The notes: generated by a model not told the origin, from the letters alone. DNA of 64,000 nucleotides from CAYFXE01 sp964347035 (GCA_964347035.1 CAYFXE010000013.1:1-64000), one strand, 5' to 3'; counted from the stretch's first letter, positions 9,083 through 18,668 are shown. Made by a program: numbers and translations.

Positions 9083-9711
9083 AAAAAATTATCATCCCGG
9101 CCGTGATCGCCAAAACGCAACAAGAATTGGATAGCATTTTCGGCAAAATTGGAGGCCACGCCTCACTCCTTCAGCTTGATGTGATGGACGGGAAGTTCGT
9201 ACCGAACAACTCCCTCGATTTTGATTTTAAGGTGCCGGCACAGAGGTATCAATTTGAAGCTCATCTGATGATCGAGAATCCGGGCGAATGGGTCGACCGG
9301 AATCACGAGAAGGTCGAGACGATCATCGCCCATTTTGAAGCGGTAACGAATCCCCAAAGGCTCCTAGAATCCATCAGGAGCAGACAGAAGAAAGCGGCTT
9401 TCGCCTTGAATCCTGAGACAGAGATCGAATCCATCCGGGAATATCTCCTTGAAATCGATCAGGTATTGATTATGACGGTTCACCCAGGTTATTATGGCAG
9501 TCCTTTCTTGTCAGAGATGATGGATAAAATCAGGACCTTACGAGAATTAAGGCCAGATATGGACATAGAGGTCGACGGCGGAATCAAACCGGATACGATC
9601 GAGATGGTCGCTGAGGCTGGAGCGAACATGTTTGTCTCCGGATCTTATCTCATCCGCTCTGACAACATCCAGGAGAGGATAAATACTTTGAAGAACAAGA
9701 TTAGGGTGTAA
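9079..9711 (+). CDS. Ribulose-phosphate 3-epimerase-like protein
   Basis: A TIM-barrel protein of the ribulose-phosphate 3-epimerase family, 210 residues. It keeps the LDVMDGKFVPN segment, EAHLMIENP (one metal-ligand His), a TVHPGYYG phosphate loop and EVDGGI with the catalytic Asp. Two canonical residues are missing: the metal-binding His that precedes the first catalytic Asp is Gln32 (QLDVMD instead of HxDxMD), and the N-terminal SILSAD motif reads AVIAKT. It may therefore be a divergent epimerase acting on another pentulose or hexulose phosphate. The gene overlaps rpiB by 4 bases and precedes the kinase gene, so it is part of the sugar-phosphate operon. Confidence 0.8.
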   Translation: MKKIIIPAVIAKTQQELDSIFGKIGGHASLLQLDVMDGKFVPNNSLDFDFKVPAQRYQFEAHLMIENPGEWVDRNHEKVETIIAHFEAVTNPQRLLESIRSRQKKAAFALNPETEIESIREYLLEIDQVLIMTVHPGYYGSPFLSEMMDKIRTLRELRPDMDIEVDGGIKPDTIEMVAEAGANMFVSGSYLIRSDNIQERINTLKNKIRV

Positions 9712-9760
9712 TTCTTGCAGAATGGCAGCCATAAACAGTCAAACTAAGGAATAACAAGAA

Positions 9761-10729
9761 ATGAGTGACAAGAATGATGACTTTTTGACCTTGGGTGTTG
9801 ACCTTGGTGGGACAAAAGTGGAAACAGCCTTGGTCGATATTTCTGGAGATATCCTCAGCTCCCACCGCCAACCCACTCATCCAGAGAAGAGGTCCCGGGA
9901 GATCATCGACGATATCGTCTCCTGTGTCAAGACGTGCCTTGAAAGAGTCGACAAAAAGGCTAGGGCAATGGGAATCGGGATTGCTGCCCAGGTGGGTCGC
10001 TCCGGAGTTGTCCGTTCATCTCCGAATCTCGGTTGGCACAATGTTCCTCTGCAGTCCATGCTTGAGGAACGTCTGGAACTTCCCGTCTATGTGACCAACG
10101 ATGTGAGAGCTGCCTCCTTCGGGGAATGGTGTTTTGGAGCAGGGAAAGGAATAGACGATCTGGTCGTTGTCTTCGTCGGCACAGGGATTGGCGGCGGTGT
10201 TGTCAGTGGTGGCCGTATGCTCGAGGGATGCAGCAATACAGCCGGAGAAATCGGCCATACAACCCTCATCGTCGACGGCCGGGATTGTCATTGCCCTAAC
10301 CGCGGTTGTTTGGAGGCCTATGCCGGGGGATGGGCCATTGCTGAGCGGGCGCAAGAAGCTATCCAGGCAGATCCCGAAGCCGGAAAAGAATTGGTTTTTT
10401 TAGCCGGAACCGCAGAAAAAATCACAGCAGCCGTAGTCAGCCAAGCCTTTCATGAAGGAGATCCCTTAGCTTTTCAGCTGATTAGAGAGACGACACAGTA
10501 CCTAGGTGAAGGTCTGGTGAGTATAGTCAATTCGTTTAATCCCTGTCTATTGGTTCTGGGCGGTGGGGTGGTTGATGGCCTACCCGAGCTCATCGATGGC
10601 GTGGAGGCCATCATAAGAAAAAGAGCGTTAAAAGCAGCCGTGGAAAGGCTGAAGGTCGTCAGGGCCATTCTTGGTGATAAGGCTGGAATCGTGGGTGCTG
10701 CAGCTCTGGCCCAGGAGCTAATCAAGTGA
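9761..10729 (+). CDS. ROK-family glucokinase
   Basis: An ATP-dependent sugar kinase, probably phosphorylating glucose to feed Zwf encoded downstream. The N-terminal phosphate loop is LGVDLGGTKVETALVD; NDVRAASFGEW contains the catalytic Asp; FVGTGIGGGVV is the phosphate-2 motif; GEIGHTTL and CHCPNRGCLEAYAGG form the ROK zinc-binding signature near residue 176. Length of 322 residues is typical. Substrate specificity is inferred from the operon (Tal-Pgi, Gnd, Zwf, Pgl follow), not from a diagnostic residue. Confidence 0.87.
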   Translation: MSDKNDDFLTLGVDLGGTKVETALVDISGDILSSHRQPTHPEKRSREIIDDIVSCVKTCLERVDKKARAMGIGIAAQVGRSGVVRSSPNLGWHNVPLQSMLEERLELPVYVTNDVRAASFGEWCFGAGKGIDDLVVVFVGTGIGGGVVSGGRMLEGCSNTAGEIGHTTLIVDGRDCHCPNRGCLEAYAGGWAIAERAQEAIQADPEAGKELVFLAGTAEKITAAVVSQAFHEGDPLAFQLIRETTQYLGEGLVSIVNSFNPCLLVLGGGVVDGLPELIDGVEAIIRKRALKAAVERLKVVRAILGDKAGIVGAAALAQELIK

Positions 10730-10814
10730 ATATTAATCTAGATAAAGGGTATAGAATTAACTATAACTCGTTTAAGTTTGGGAAAGAGTTCTAAACTCAC
10801 CAAGGAAAGAAAGA

Positions 10815-13577
10815 ATGAATCCCTTAGAGGACTTGCAAGAACATGGGCAATCTTTCTGGTTGGATTACATCCGCCGCAGTTTGATCACCGAAGGAGAGCT
10901 TGATCGTTTAGTCAAGGAGGATGGGTTGCGGGGAGTAACCAGCAATCCCACCATATTCCAGAAAGCCATCGCCGGAAGCTCTGATTATGATGAGGCTATA
11001 AGAGACCTCATCCAAGCCGAAATCCATAGTGAGCCTCGTGTCCTGTACGAGAAATTGGCCCTGGAGGATATCCGGATGGCTGCAGATATCCTACGGACGG
11101 TTTATGACGAAACTGATAGTGCAGATGGTTTTGTTTGCATCGAACTTTCTCCAGGCCTCGCTCATGATACCCAGGGTAGCATCGAAGAGGCCCGTCGCCT
11201 ATGGGAAGAAGTGGGTCGCCCTAATATCATGGTCAAGGTGCCGGCCACACCCGAAGGGATACCGGTCATCGAGACCCTCATTTCTGAAGGTATCAACGTC
11301 AATATCACATTAATGTTCTCACTCTCCCACTATGAAGCAGTAGCTCATGCCTACCTCAAAGGATTGGAGAAATGTCCTTCACCCAAGAAGGTTTCCTCTG
11401 TGGCTTCGTTTTTTGTCAGCCGTGTGGACCGAGCTGTCGATAAGGCCCTAGAGGAAATAGGAACAGTTGAAGCCCTCAACCTACGAGGGAAAATAGCCGT
11501 AGCGAATGCCAAAATGGCTTACAGGCGATTCAAGGAAGTTTTTAGCGGCGAAAACTGGGAATGGCTCAAGAGAAAAGGAGCCAGAGTCCAGCGTCCGTTA
11601 TGGGCCAGCACAGGAACGAAGAATCCGGCCTACTCCGATGTGCTGTATGTGGAGGAATTGATCGGTCCGGACACGGTCAGCACGATGCCCCCGGCGACGG
11701 TCAACGCTTTTCGGGATCATGGCCGAGTGAAAGACTCTCTTGAGAGAGGGAAAGACGAAGCCGAGGTATCACTCGGGAAACTAGAATCCCTTGGGATTGA
11801 TTTAGAAAAGATAACACACCAATTGCAGTCAGAGGGAGTCGATGCTTTTGCAGAGTCTTATGATTCACTCCTTAAGACTTTAAAGGAAAAGCGTCAGGCC
11901 CTCATCCACGGAATCAAGGAAACTCAGATCCTCACCCTCGGAGAGTTTGAGCCTAAGGTCGATGATCGCTTAAAGTCTTGGGAAAAACAGAAATTCATGC
12001 GTCGAATCTGGGCCAAGGATTATACTCTCTGGTTCGCTGAACCCAAACCAGAGATCAGGGATAGATTGGGCTGGCTTGTTCTTCCCGAAATGATGCATGA
12101 GAGGCTGGATGAATTTGTTTCTTTTGCTGATCAGATCAAGAAGGAAGGTAAAAATCACGTGGTTCTTTTGGGAATGGGTGGCTCGAGCTTAGCCCCAGAG
12201 GTCTTCCAGAAGATATTCGGCAACACCCGAGGCTACCCCGAGCTTATCGTCCTCGATAGCACTCACCCCGATGCTGTCCGCGCCGTTGAAGAAAAACTCA
12301 GTTTAAAGCAGACACTTTTTCTCGTTTCCAGCAAATCCGGAACAACTCTCGAAACCCTGTCCCTCTTCCGATTTTTCTGGAACCGCGTGAGCGCTCAGGA
12401 GGAAGCCGCAGGAGATCATTTTGTTGCGATCACGGACCAGGAAACCCCTCTCTTGAAAATGGCCGAGGAGAGGGGATTCAAAAGGATTTTCCAAGCAGTC
12501 TCTGATGTAGGCGGTCGTTACTCTGCCTTCACGGATTTTGGCCTTGTGCCTGGAGCATTGATCGGGTTGGATATCCACAGATTGCTTGATAGGGGATGGA
12601 TGGCTTTGGAAAACAACGCCTTTTGTGTTTCTGTGGAAGATGCTTCTGGACTCATCTTGGGAGCAGCACTGGGAGAGCTGGCCCAAAACATGAATAAACT
12701 GACATTTCTCACCTCAGCATCTTTAGAAAGATTCCCTGATTGGATCGAGCAGCTCATTGCCGAGAGCACGGGTAAAGACGGCAGGGGAATAATTCCGGTT
12801 GCCGATGAACCTTTGGTCTCTCCGGATTTGTATGGCCGAGATCGTTTTTTTGTCTGCCTCACTGTTGAGGGCGATGATACAGATGATCTGGAGAAGCGAT
12901 TATCAGAGCTTGAAAAGTCTGGTCATCCGGCAGTATGGATTCGTCTTAAAGAGAATTTCGACCTCGGGAATGAAATCTTCAGATGGGAGATGGCAGTCGC
13001 CTCGGCAGGATCTGTCCTGGGGATTCATCCGTTCAATCAGCCGGATGTTCAGCTGGCCAAGGACTTTGCCCGGGAGGTGATGGGCAAGGAGGAGGAGGTC
13101 CGGAAAGAAGCGGAAAATCCTGAAGATGCACAGTCAATCGAACAGCCTGAGGAGCTCAGAGAGACTTTGAAAGGTTGGATGGATCAGGCGAGACCTCAAG
13201 ATTACATCGCTATCCACGCTTATCTTCCTCCGAGTCTCGAGATGACATCAGCCCTTCAAGCCCTGCGGCTTGAGCTTTTGCGACGGACAAAACTGGCAAC
13301 CACCTTAGGGTACGGCCCGCGTTTTCTCCATTCGACGGGTCAGTTACATAAAGGAGGGCCTAACAGGGGATTGTTTCTGCAGCTTCTCGATGAGCCCCTC
13401 GAAGATTTACCAGTTCCTGAGACAGAATATTCCTTCGGAACCTTGATCAAAGCCCAAGCGCTCGGGGATTACAGAGCCCTACGACAAAGAGGCCGAAGGA
13501 TTATGAGAGTGAACCTGAAAAAAGACGCTTTAGGAGGGATTGATCAGCTCAAAAGCCAGATTAATAAACTTCGCTAA
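10815..13577 (+). CDS. Bifunctional transaldolase/glucose-6-phosphate isomerase
   Basis: A 920-residue fusion of two sugar-phosphate enzymes. The N-terminal third is transaldolase: GVTSNPTIF at residues 40-48 and IMVKVPAT with the Schiff-base Lys141. The C-terminal two thirds is glucose-6-phosphate isomerase: LLGMGGSSLAPEVF near residue 455 and VSSKSGTTLETL near 505, ending with HSTGQLHKGGPNRG. Such Tal-Pgi fusions are known in several phyla. The protein links fructose 6-phosphate, glucose 6-phosphate and the non-oxidative pentose phosphate branch in one chain. A linker around residue 365 joins the domains. It has AAGGAAAG upstream and is followed by gnd after 67 bases. Confidence 0.93.
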   Translation: MNPLEDLQEHGQSFWLDYIRRSLITEGELDRLVKEDGLRGVTSNPTIFQKAIAGSSDYDEAIRDLIQAEIHSEPRVLYEKLALEDIRMAADILRTVYDETDSADGFVCIELSPGLAHDTQGSIEEARRLWEEVGRPNIMVKVPATPEGIPVIETLISEGINVNITLMFSLSHYEAVAHAYLKGLEKCPSPKKVSSVASFFVSRVDRAVDKALEEIGTVEALNLRGKIAVANAKMAYRRFKEVFSGENWEWLKRKGARVQRPLWASTGTKNPAYSDVLYVEELIGPDTVSTMPPATVNAFRDHGRVKDSLERGKDEAEVSLGKLESLGIDLEKITHQLQSEGVDAFAESYDSLLKTLKEKRQALIHGIKETQILTLGEFEPKVDDRLKSWEKQKFMRRIWAKDYTLWFAEPKPEIRDRLGWLVLPEMMHERLDEFVSFADQIKKEGKNHVVLLGMGGSSLAPEVFQKIFGNTRGYPELIVLDSTHPDAVRAVEEKLSLKQTLFLVSSKSGTTLETLSLFRFFWNRVSAQEEAAGDHFVAITDQETPLLKMAEERGFKRIFQAVSDVGGRYSAFTDFGLVPGALIGLDIHRLLDRGWMALENNAFCVSVEDASGLILGAALGELAQNMNKLTFLTSASLERFPDWIEQLIAESTGKDGRGIIPVADEPLVSPDLYGRDRFFVCLTVEGDDTDDLEKRLSELEKSGHPAVWIRLKENFDLGNEIFRWEMAVASAGSVLGIHPFNQPDVQLAKDFAREVMGKEEEVRKEAENPEDAQSIEQPEELRETLKGWMDQARPQDYIAIHAYLPPSLEMTSALQALRLELLRRTKLATTLGYGPRFLHSTGQLHKGGPNRGLFLQLLDEPLEDLPVPETEYSFGTLIKAQALGDYRALRQRGRRIMRVNLKKDALGGIDQLKSQINKLR

Positions 13578-13644
13578 GCGGAAAAAAGAGGTAGAAATAG
13601 GTCTAAGAATCATATAAACGAAATAGCATGAGGAGGGATCGAAG

Positions 13645-14559
13645 ATGGAACTAGCGATTGTCGGACTAGGCCGCATGGGAGGGAATATGGCTGAACGCCT
13701 CATAAATGGAGGTCACAGAATCATCGGATATGACAGACACAAGGAGAACGTCGAACGGGCAGTCGTAAAGGGCCTCATCGGATCTTATTCTCTGGAAGAA
13801 ATGGTTACTTATCTTTCCCAGCCCAGAGTAGTTTGGCTGATGATTCCGGCCGGAAATCCAATCGACCAGACTCTCGAGGCATTAATACCTCTCATGGATA
13901 AGGGAGATATCATCATCGACGGAGGTAATTCCTATTACAAAGACACGCTTCGCCGAGCTGCCAAGCTCAAAGAAAAGGGCCTTCACTATGTCGACGTGGG
14001 AACGAGCGGTGGAATCTGGGGGCTCACCGAAGGCTACAGCCTGATGATCGGAGGCAAGAAAGAGGTTGTGGATCATCTTTATTCCCTTTTCGAGACTCTG
14101 GCTCCGGCCCCGGATAAAGGCTGGGGGCACGTCGGACCCAACGGAGCCGGGCATTTTGTTAAGATGATCCATAACGGAATTGAATATGGCTTGATGCAAG
14201 CCTACGTAGAGGGATTCGCGATCATGAAGAGGAAGGAAGAGTTTAATATGAATCTTGGTCAAATCGCTGACATCTGGAGGTACGGAAGTGTGGTTCGCTC
14301 CTGGTTGTTGGACCTTGCCGCCGAGGCCCTCAAGGAGGATCCTGAGTTGGAGGACATCCAGCCTTTTGTGGAAGATTCAGGTGAGGGGAGATGGACTGTG
14401 AAGGAGGCTATGGAACAGGATTTGATGGCGCCGGTAATAACCTTGTCGCTTCTTCAGCGGTTTCGTTCTCGGGAAAAGGAGGATTTTTCTGATAAATTGT
14501 TAGCCGTTCTCCGAGATAAGTTCGGCGGCCATGGAGTCAAGGAAAAGGCAAGAAAATGA
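13645..14559 (+). CDS. gnd: 6-phosphogluconate dehydrogenase, decarboxylating (short form)
   Basis: It oxidises 6-phosphogluconate to ribulose 5-phosphate with release of CO2. The N-terminal Rossmann motif is AIVGLGRMGGNMAERL; IDGGNSYYKDT, VGTSGGIWGL and GAGHFVKMIHNGIEYGLMQ are the substrate-binding and catalytic segments (Lys and Asn of the last block). At 304 residues it belongs to the short GntZ/YqeC-like class rather than the long Gnd form, and such short enzymes often use NAD; cofactor use is not proven here. AGGAGGG precedes the ATG. The stop overlaps the zwf start by 4 bases. Confidence 0.92.
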   Translation: MELAIVGLGRMGGNMAERLINGGHRIIGYDRHKENVERAVVKGLIGSYSLEEMVTYLSQPRVVWLMIPAGNPIDQTLEALIPLMDKGDIIIDGGNSYYKDTLRRAAKLKEKGLHYVDVGTSGGIWGLTEGYSLMIGGKKEVVDHLYSLFETLAPAPDKGWGHVGPNGAGHFVKMIHNGIEYGLMQAYVEGFAIMKRKEEFNMNLGQIADIWRYGSVVRSWLLDLAAEALKEDPELEDIQPFVEDSGEGRWTVKEAMEQDLMAPVITLSLLQRFRSREKEDFSDKLLAVLRDKFGGHGVKEKARK

Positions 14560-16007
14560 GTTCTTCTCCTATCGACCGCCATCTTTTCGTGATCCTAGGA
14601 GCTACAGGAAGCCTGAGCACCCTCAAGCTTCTTCCCGCCTTATTCTCCCTTATGACGCAGAAAGGACTGAGCGACCAATGTTATATCTTGGGTGTCGGGA
14701 CAAAGAATCTTGGCGATAAAGGCTTCAAGAACAAGGCCCGTGAGGCTCTGGAACAGGCCGGTTTTTCTGCAGGTGAGACGGGCGATTGGTGTGATTCCTA
14801 CCTGTATTACCAGACTTTGGAGCAGTCTGTTGAATCCTATTCGCGCCTTATCGAGCGCATCCAAGATATAGAGAGGACACACAGACTACCAGGAAATCGT
14901 GTGTTCTACTTGGCTCTCCCCCCATCAATTTTCCCGGCGGCCATCAAGGGCATCGGAGAGAAGACCAAGGATCAAAACTCTGGCTGGACACGGATTGTGA
15001 TCGAAAAACCATTCGGGTACGACCTGTCTTCGGCTAGGGAATTAAACCAATTAGTTCATCGTTATTTCGGTGAAGATCAGGTTTTCAGGATCGACCATTA
15101 TCTGGGCAAGGAAACTATCCAGAATTTGTTGATTTTTCGATTTGCCAACACGATTTTCGAATCTCTGTGGAACAGGGATCGAGTGGAAAGTGTGGAGGTC
15201 ACCGTCGCCGAGAGCATCGGGATTGGAAACAGGGCGAGATACTATGATCAAGCTGGTGCCCTGCGGGACATTGTCCAGAATCATCTCGCTCAGCTCATCT
15301 CCTTGATTGCCATGGAGGTTCCAGCTGTTTTCGCCCCGGAATATATCCGCAACGAGAAGATCAAAGTTCTTCATTCCATAGCCCCGATTCGAGCGGAGGA
15401 TGTGGTGTATGGTCAGTATGCAGCAGGTCAGATCGAAGAGGCTCCTGTCTCTGGATACCTAGAAGAACGGGGAGTCGAACCTCAGTCGAAAACAGAAACC
15501 TACGTGGCGATGCAGCTCAAGGTCGATAACTGGCGCTGGCAGGGAGTGCCTTTTTTTGTCCGAACAGGCAAGCGGCTTCCCCAACGAGTCACCCACATCC
15601 TGGTGAGCTTTAGACATCCTCCCATCTGTATGTTCAGGCAGTACAGTGGCTGCCAGATTCAATCCAACAAACTGTTGATCACCCTGCAGCCGGATGAAGG
15701 ATTTCATCTATATTTTGATGTTAAAGAGCCAGAGGAGACACTCAAGGTGAGGACAGAAAAGCTGCACTTCCATTACAAGGATGCCTTCGGGCCTCTTCCT
15801 GAGGCATACAAGACTTTGATCTTGGATGTCATCCGCGGAGACCAGACGCTTTTTGTTCGCTCGGATGAGCTGGAAGCTTCATGGGAGCTTTTCACTCCTT
15901 TGCTCGCAGGAGAACGGTCCATCTTCTCTTATCCAGCTGGGACCTGGGGTCCTGAGGAAGCCGATAAACTCATCGCCCGAAAAGGAAATCGATGGTGGAA
16001 CCAGTAA
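14556..16007 (+). CDS. zwf: Glucose-6-phosphate 1-dehydrogenase
   Basis: First enzyme of the oxidative pentose phosphate pathway: glucose 6-phosphate to 6-phosphogluconolactone. The coenzyme motif is divergent, GATGSLSTLKLLPAL instead of GASGDLAxRKL. EKPFGYDL and the active-site block RIDHYLGKETIQNLLIFRFAN are canonical. The 483 residues match the family. Translation is coupled to gnd by a 4-base overlap, and the pgl gene begins 16 bases inside its 3' end. Confidence 0.93.
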   Translation: MSSSPIDRHLFVILGATGSLSTLKLLPALFSLMTQKGLSDQCYILGVGTKNLGDKGFKNKAREALEQAGFSAGETGDWCDSYLYYQTLEQSVESYSRLIERIQDIERTHRLPGNRVFYLALPPSIFPAAIKGIGEKTKDQNSGWTRIVIEKPFGYDLSSARELNQLVHRYFGEDQVFRIDHYLGKETIQNLLIFRFANTIFESLWNRDRVESVEVTVAESIGIGNRARYYDQAGALRDIVQNHLAQLISLIAMEVPAVFAPEYIRNEKIKVLHSIAPIRAEDVVYGQYAAGQIEEAPVSGYLEERGVEPQSKTETYVAMQLKVDNWRWQGVPFFVRTGKRLPQRVTHILVSFRHPPICMFRQYSGCQIQSNKLLITLQPDEGFHLYFDVKEPEETLKVRTEKLHFHYKDAFGPLPEAYKTLILDVIRGDQTLFVRSDELEASWELFTPLLAGERSIFSYPAGTWGPEEADKLIARKGNRWWNQ

Positions 16008-16759
16008 AGCTCGAAATCTGTATTTTCCCAGATCCGGGGAAGGTCAGCGAGGCCGCAGCAGAGAACATTGCAGGTATAGCGCATGAGGTTGTGTCGAAAA
16101 AAGGCCGTTTCAGCCTGGCCTTGTCTGGAGGACAGACACCCCGACTTCTCTACCGCTGTTTGGCCACACACTATTCAGATAAGATGCCTTGGCCTGATAT
16201 CCACATTTTTTGGGGAGACGAGCGTTGTGTGCCCAAACAGGACGGTAACAGCAATTATAATCTGGCTCATCAGACATTCCTTTCGAAAGTCGCCCTGCCG
16301 CTGCAAAATATCCATCGGATTCAGGCTGAGAAAAAAGATCCTGAAGATGCGGCCCTAACCTACGAGAAAACCCTGCGGAGATTTTTCACTGCTTCTGAAG
16401 AAGAGCCGAAGATCACATTCGATCTCATTCTCCTTGGCCTAGGTAAGGATGGACACATTGCCTCTCTTTTCCCGTCGAACCCGGCCCTTGAAGAGAAGAA
16501 CCGCTGGGTCGTCGATGTGGACGCTCCAACACCTGTATCGCCGTCGAAAAGAATCACCTTGACTTATCCTGTGATCAACAGGTCGGAGATGGTCTTTTTT
16601 TTGGTCACTGGTGAAGAGAAGCGGGAGGTTGTGAGGTCTATTTTCCAAGATCTTGAAAAAGCGAAAAGGATGTACCCTGCAGCCAAAGTTTCGGCCCGGG
16701 ATAAAATAATTTGGTATCTTGATCAAAAGGCTATGCACGATATATCCAATATATCTTGA
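15992..16759 (+). CDS. pgl: 6-phosphogluconolactonase
   Basis: It hydrolyses 6-phosphogluconolactone, the product of Zwf. Features are LALSGGQTPRLLY (phosphate-binding loop), the DERCVPKQDGNSNY block and LGLGKDGHIASLFP, which are conserved in DevB/SOL-type lactonases and glucosamine-6-phosphate isomerase relatives. The position directly behind zwf, with overlapping ends, decides for lactonase. It is the last gene of the operon; an 87-base gap with an AT-rich inverted repeat (ATATATCC at 16740 and GGATATAT at 16769) follows. Confidence 0.92.
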   Translation: MVEPVKLEICIFPDPGKVSEAAAENIAGIAHEVVSKKGRFSLALSGGQTPRLLYRCLATHYSDKMPWPDIHIFWGDERCVPKQDGNSNYNLAHQTFLSKVALPLQNIHRIQAEKKDPEDAALTYEKTLRRFFTASEEEPKITFDLILLGLGKDGHIASLFPSNPALEEKNRWVVDVDAPTPVSPSKRITLTYPVINRSEMVFFLVTGEEKREVVRSIFQDLEKAKRMYPAAKVSARDKIIWYLDQKAMHDISNIS

Positions 16760-16846
16760 GAATACGATGGATATATATTTGGAATGATACATCTCAATTA
16801 TTTTTATCCGATAAGGAGAGATATTCTTTGATTTAAGGAGGCGTCC

Positions 16847-17812
16847 ATGAACGATTTTGAAACCCAGGTTCAAAAAGACTGTGGATTGTCTCTGTATACT
16901 GACGGGATCCGAATCCTTCAAGTCAACACCGGGCTCAAGTGTAATATGAGTTGTGCCCACTGCCATTTTGCCTGTGGACCCCAGCGTGAAGAGATCATGG
17001 AGTGGGATACTGCGGCCAGGGTTATAGAGGTAGCCAAGGAGTTGAAGCTCGAGGTGGTTGATGTAACGGGAGGATCACCAGAAATACATCCCCATTTCCA
17101 GAGATTCGTGGAGGAGCTTCGGGAGGGTAGACTAACCGTCCAAGTCCGCACTAACCTGACAGCTCTCCTGGAAAAGGGATTGGAAAAGATGACTCAATTT
17201 CTGAAGGATCACAGTATCCATCTTGTGGCGTCCTTGCCCTGCTATCTTGAAGAAAACGTATGCCAGCAGCGTGGTAAAGGTGTTTACGAAAAAAGCGTTC
17301 ATGTTCTTCGACAGCTCAACAACATTGGCTACGGGAAGGATCCAGAGCTGCCTCTGGATCTTGTCTACAATCCCATCGGCCCCTTCCTCCCGCCTAATCA
17401 AACACGGCTGGAAAATGATTACAAGAGAGAACTTAATCAGCGCTTCGGGATAGAATTTTCAAGTCTTTTGACCATCACCAACATGCCTATCGGACGCTTC
17501 TGGGAGAGTCTGAAAAACCAGAGGAAGGACCGGGAATACATGCAGCTCCTCCTGGAAGGATTCAACTGTCAAACAGTGGATGGATTGATGTGCCGCCACC
17601 AGATCTGTGTGGCCTGGGATGGGAGGCTTTACGACTGCGATTTTAACATCGCCTTGGATATGCCTGTCGGGTTTGGAGCACCGAATCATATCCGCGATTT
17701 CGATAGTAAACTCCTCGCCAACAGAAAAATCGTAACAGGGAAGCACTGTTTTGGCTGTACGGCCGGTTTTGGTTCTTCTTGCGGCGGAGCCCTGGCAGCG
17801 GGGAGCTCTTGA
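16847..17812 (+). CDS. ArsS-like radical SAM protein (arsenosugar biosynthesis / rSAM-selenodomain family)
   Basis: A radical SAM enzyme with the cluster motif CNMSCAHC inside LQVNTGLKCNMSCAHCHF, then VDVTGGSPEIHPHF, typical of the rSAM/DUF3641 family now named ArsS. The C-terminal domain has CRHQICVAWDGRLYDCDFN and a terminal HCFGCTAGFGSSCGGAL motif. Some relatives carry selenocysteine in this tail; here all positions are Cys codons and no in-frame TGA occurs. ArsS is known to build the deoxyadenosyl-arsenic precursor of arsenosugars. Whether this homologue acts on arsenic is inferred from its neighbours: DUF547, TVP38, a MerA-like enzyme and the two associated transferases follow in one operon. 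AAGGAGG lies before the ATG. Confidence 0.87.
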   Translation: MNDFETQVQKDCGLSLYTDGIRILQVNTGLKCNMSCAHCHFACGPQREEIMEWDTAARVIEVAKELKLEVVDVTGGSPEIHPHFQRFVEELREGRLTVQVRTNLTALLEKGLEKMTQFLKDHSIHLVASLPCYLEENVCQQRGKGVYEKSVHVLRQLNNIGYGKDPELPLDLVYNPIGPFLPPNQTRLENDYKRELNQRFGIEFSSLLTITNMPIGRFWESLKNQRKDREYMQLLLEGFNCQTVDGLMCRHQICVAWDGRLYDCDFNIALDMPVGFGAPNHIRDFDSKLLANRKIVTGKHCFGCTAGFGSSCGGALAAGSS

Positions 17813-17834
17813 TAAGGAGGGAAGCTCAGAATCT

Positions 17835-18668
17835 ATGAAAAAAATCGGGTTTGTTTTTTCCCTCCTCTGTTTAGGCATCATAGGGAGTGTGGTGCTGGCC
17901 CAGGAGAATGATTTTTCGAAAGCAAAGTATGCTCAAGTCTTACACAAACATGTTGATGAGAAGGGGCTAGTCGACTACCGAGCGTTGAAAGAGAATCGAC
18001 TGGATTTAGATGATTTTCTTATCGCTGTCGAAAAATTAGATGTGGCGATTTACCAGAAATGGAAAGATGAAAAGAAAATCTCATTCTGGATCGATGTGTA
18101 TAACGCCCTCACTTTGGAGGTGACACTGAATCACTATCCGATCAAATCCTCATTTTTAAAATCTCTGAAATACCCTAAGAACAGCATCCGTCAGATTGCC
18201 GGTGTCTGGGATAAGATCGCATTCCCGGTGATGGGAGAGGAAATGACTCTCGATCATATCGAACATAAGATCTTACGCCAGGAATTCCATGAGCCGAGAA
18301 TCCACATGGCGCTTGTCTGTGCAGCGCTGAGCTGTCCTCCTTTGAGGCAGGAACCCTATGAGGGAGAGATGCTTACAGAGCAGTTGGACGATCAAACGCG
18401 ACGGTTTGTTTCCAGTCTAAAAGGTTTTATCATCGATAGAGAAAACAATCGAGTTTATCTCTCTTCAATTTTCAAATGGTACGGAGAAGACTTCATCGGG
18501 GTCTATGAACCAGATTCTGGATACACCGGTTTAAACCGGAAAGAAAGAGCCGTGCTCTCCTTTATTTCTCAATATCTCCCTGATGAGGATCAAAAATATA
18601 TCAAGTACGGATCCTACAAGGTCGAATATCTCGATTACGATTGGACCCTGAACGAGAGGAAGAACTAA
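17835..18668 (+). CDS. DUF547 domain secreted protein
   Basis: An exported protein of the DUF547 family. The ATG at 17835, with GGAGGGAAG upstream, gives a clear signal peptide (two lysines, a hydrophobic stretch, then VVLAQ); the upstream in-frame extension overlaps the ArsS-like gene and is rejected. Family features are VDYRALKEN, ISFWIDVYNALTLEV, LDHIEHKILR, HMALVCAALSCPPLR and IFKWYGEDF. The conserved Asn, His and Cys residues suggest a papain-like or transferase fold, but no activity is established. DUF547 genes often accompany ArsS-type clusters. The stop codon overlaps the next ATG by one base. Confidence 0.85.
   Translation: MKKIGFVFSLLCLGIIGSVVLAQENDFSKAKYAQVLHKHVDEKGLVDYRALKENRLDLDDFLIAVEKLDVAIYQKWKDEKKISFWIDVYNALTLEVTLNHYPIKSSFLKSLKYPKNSIRQIAGVWDKIAFPVMGEEMTLDHIEHKILRQEFHEPRIHMALVCAALSCPPLRQEPYEGEMLTEQLDDQTRRFVSSLKGFIIDRENNRVYLSSIFKWYGEDFIGVYEPDSGYTGLNRKERAVLSFISQYLPDEDQKYIKYGSYKVEYLDYDWTLNERKN

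Noticed and set aside
16740..16776. Terminator after pgl
   Set aside because: ATATATCC and GGATATAT pair, but the loop is about 21 bases, the stem is AT-rich and no proper T run follows.
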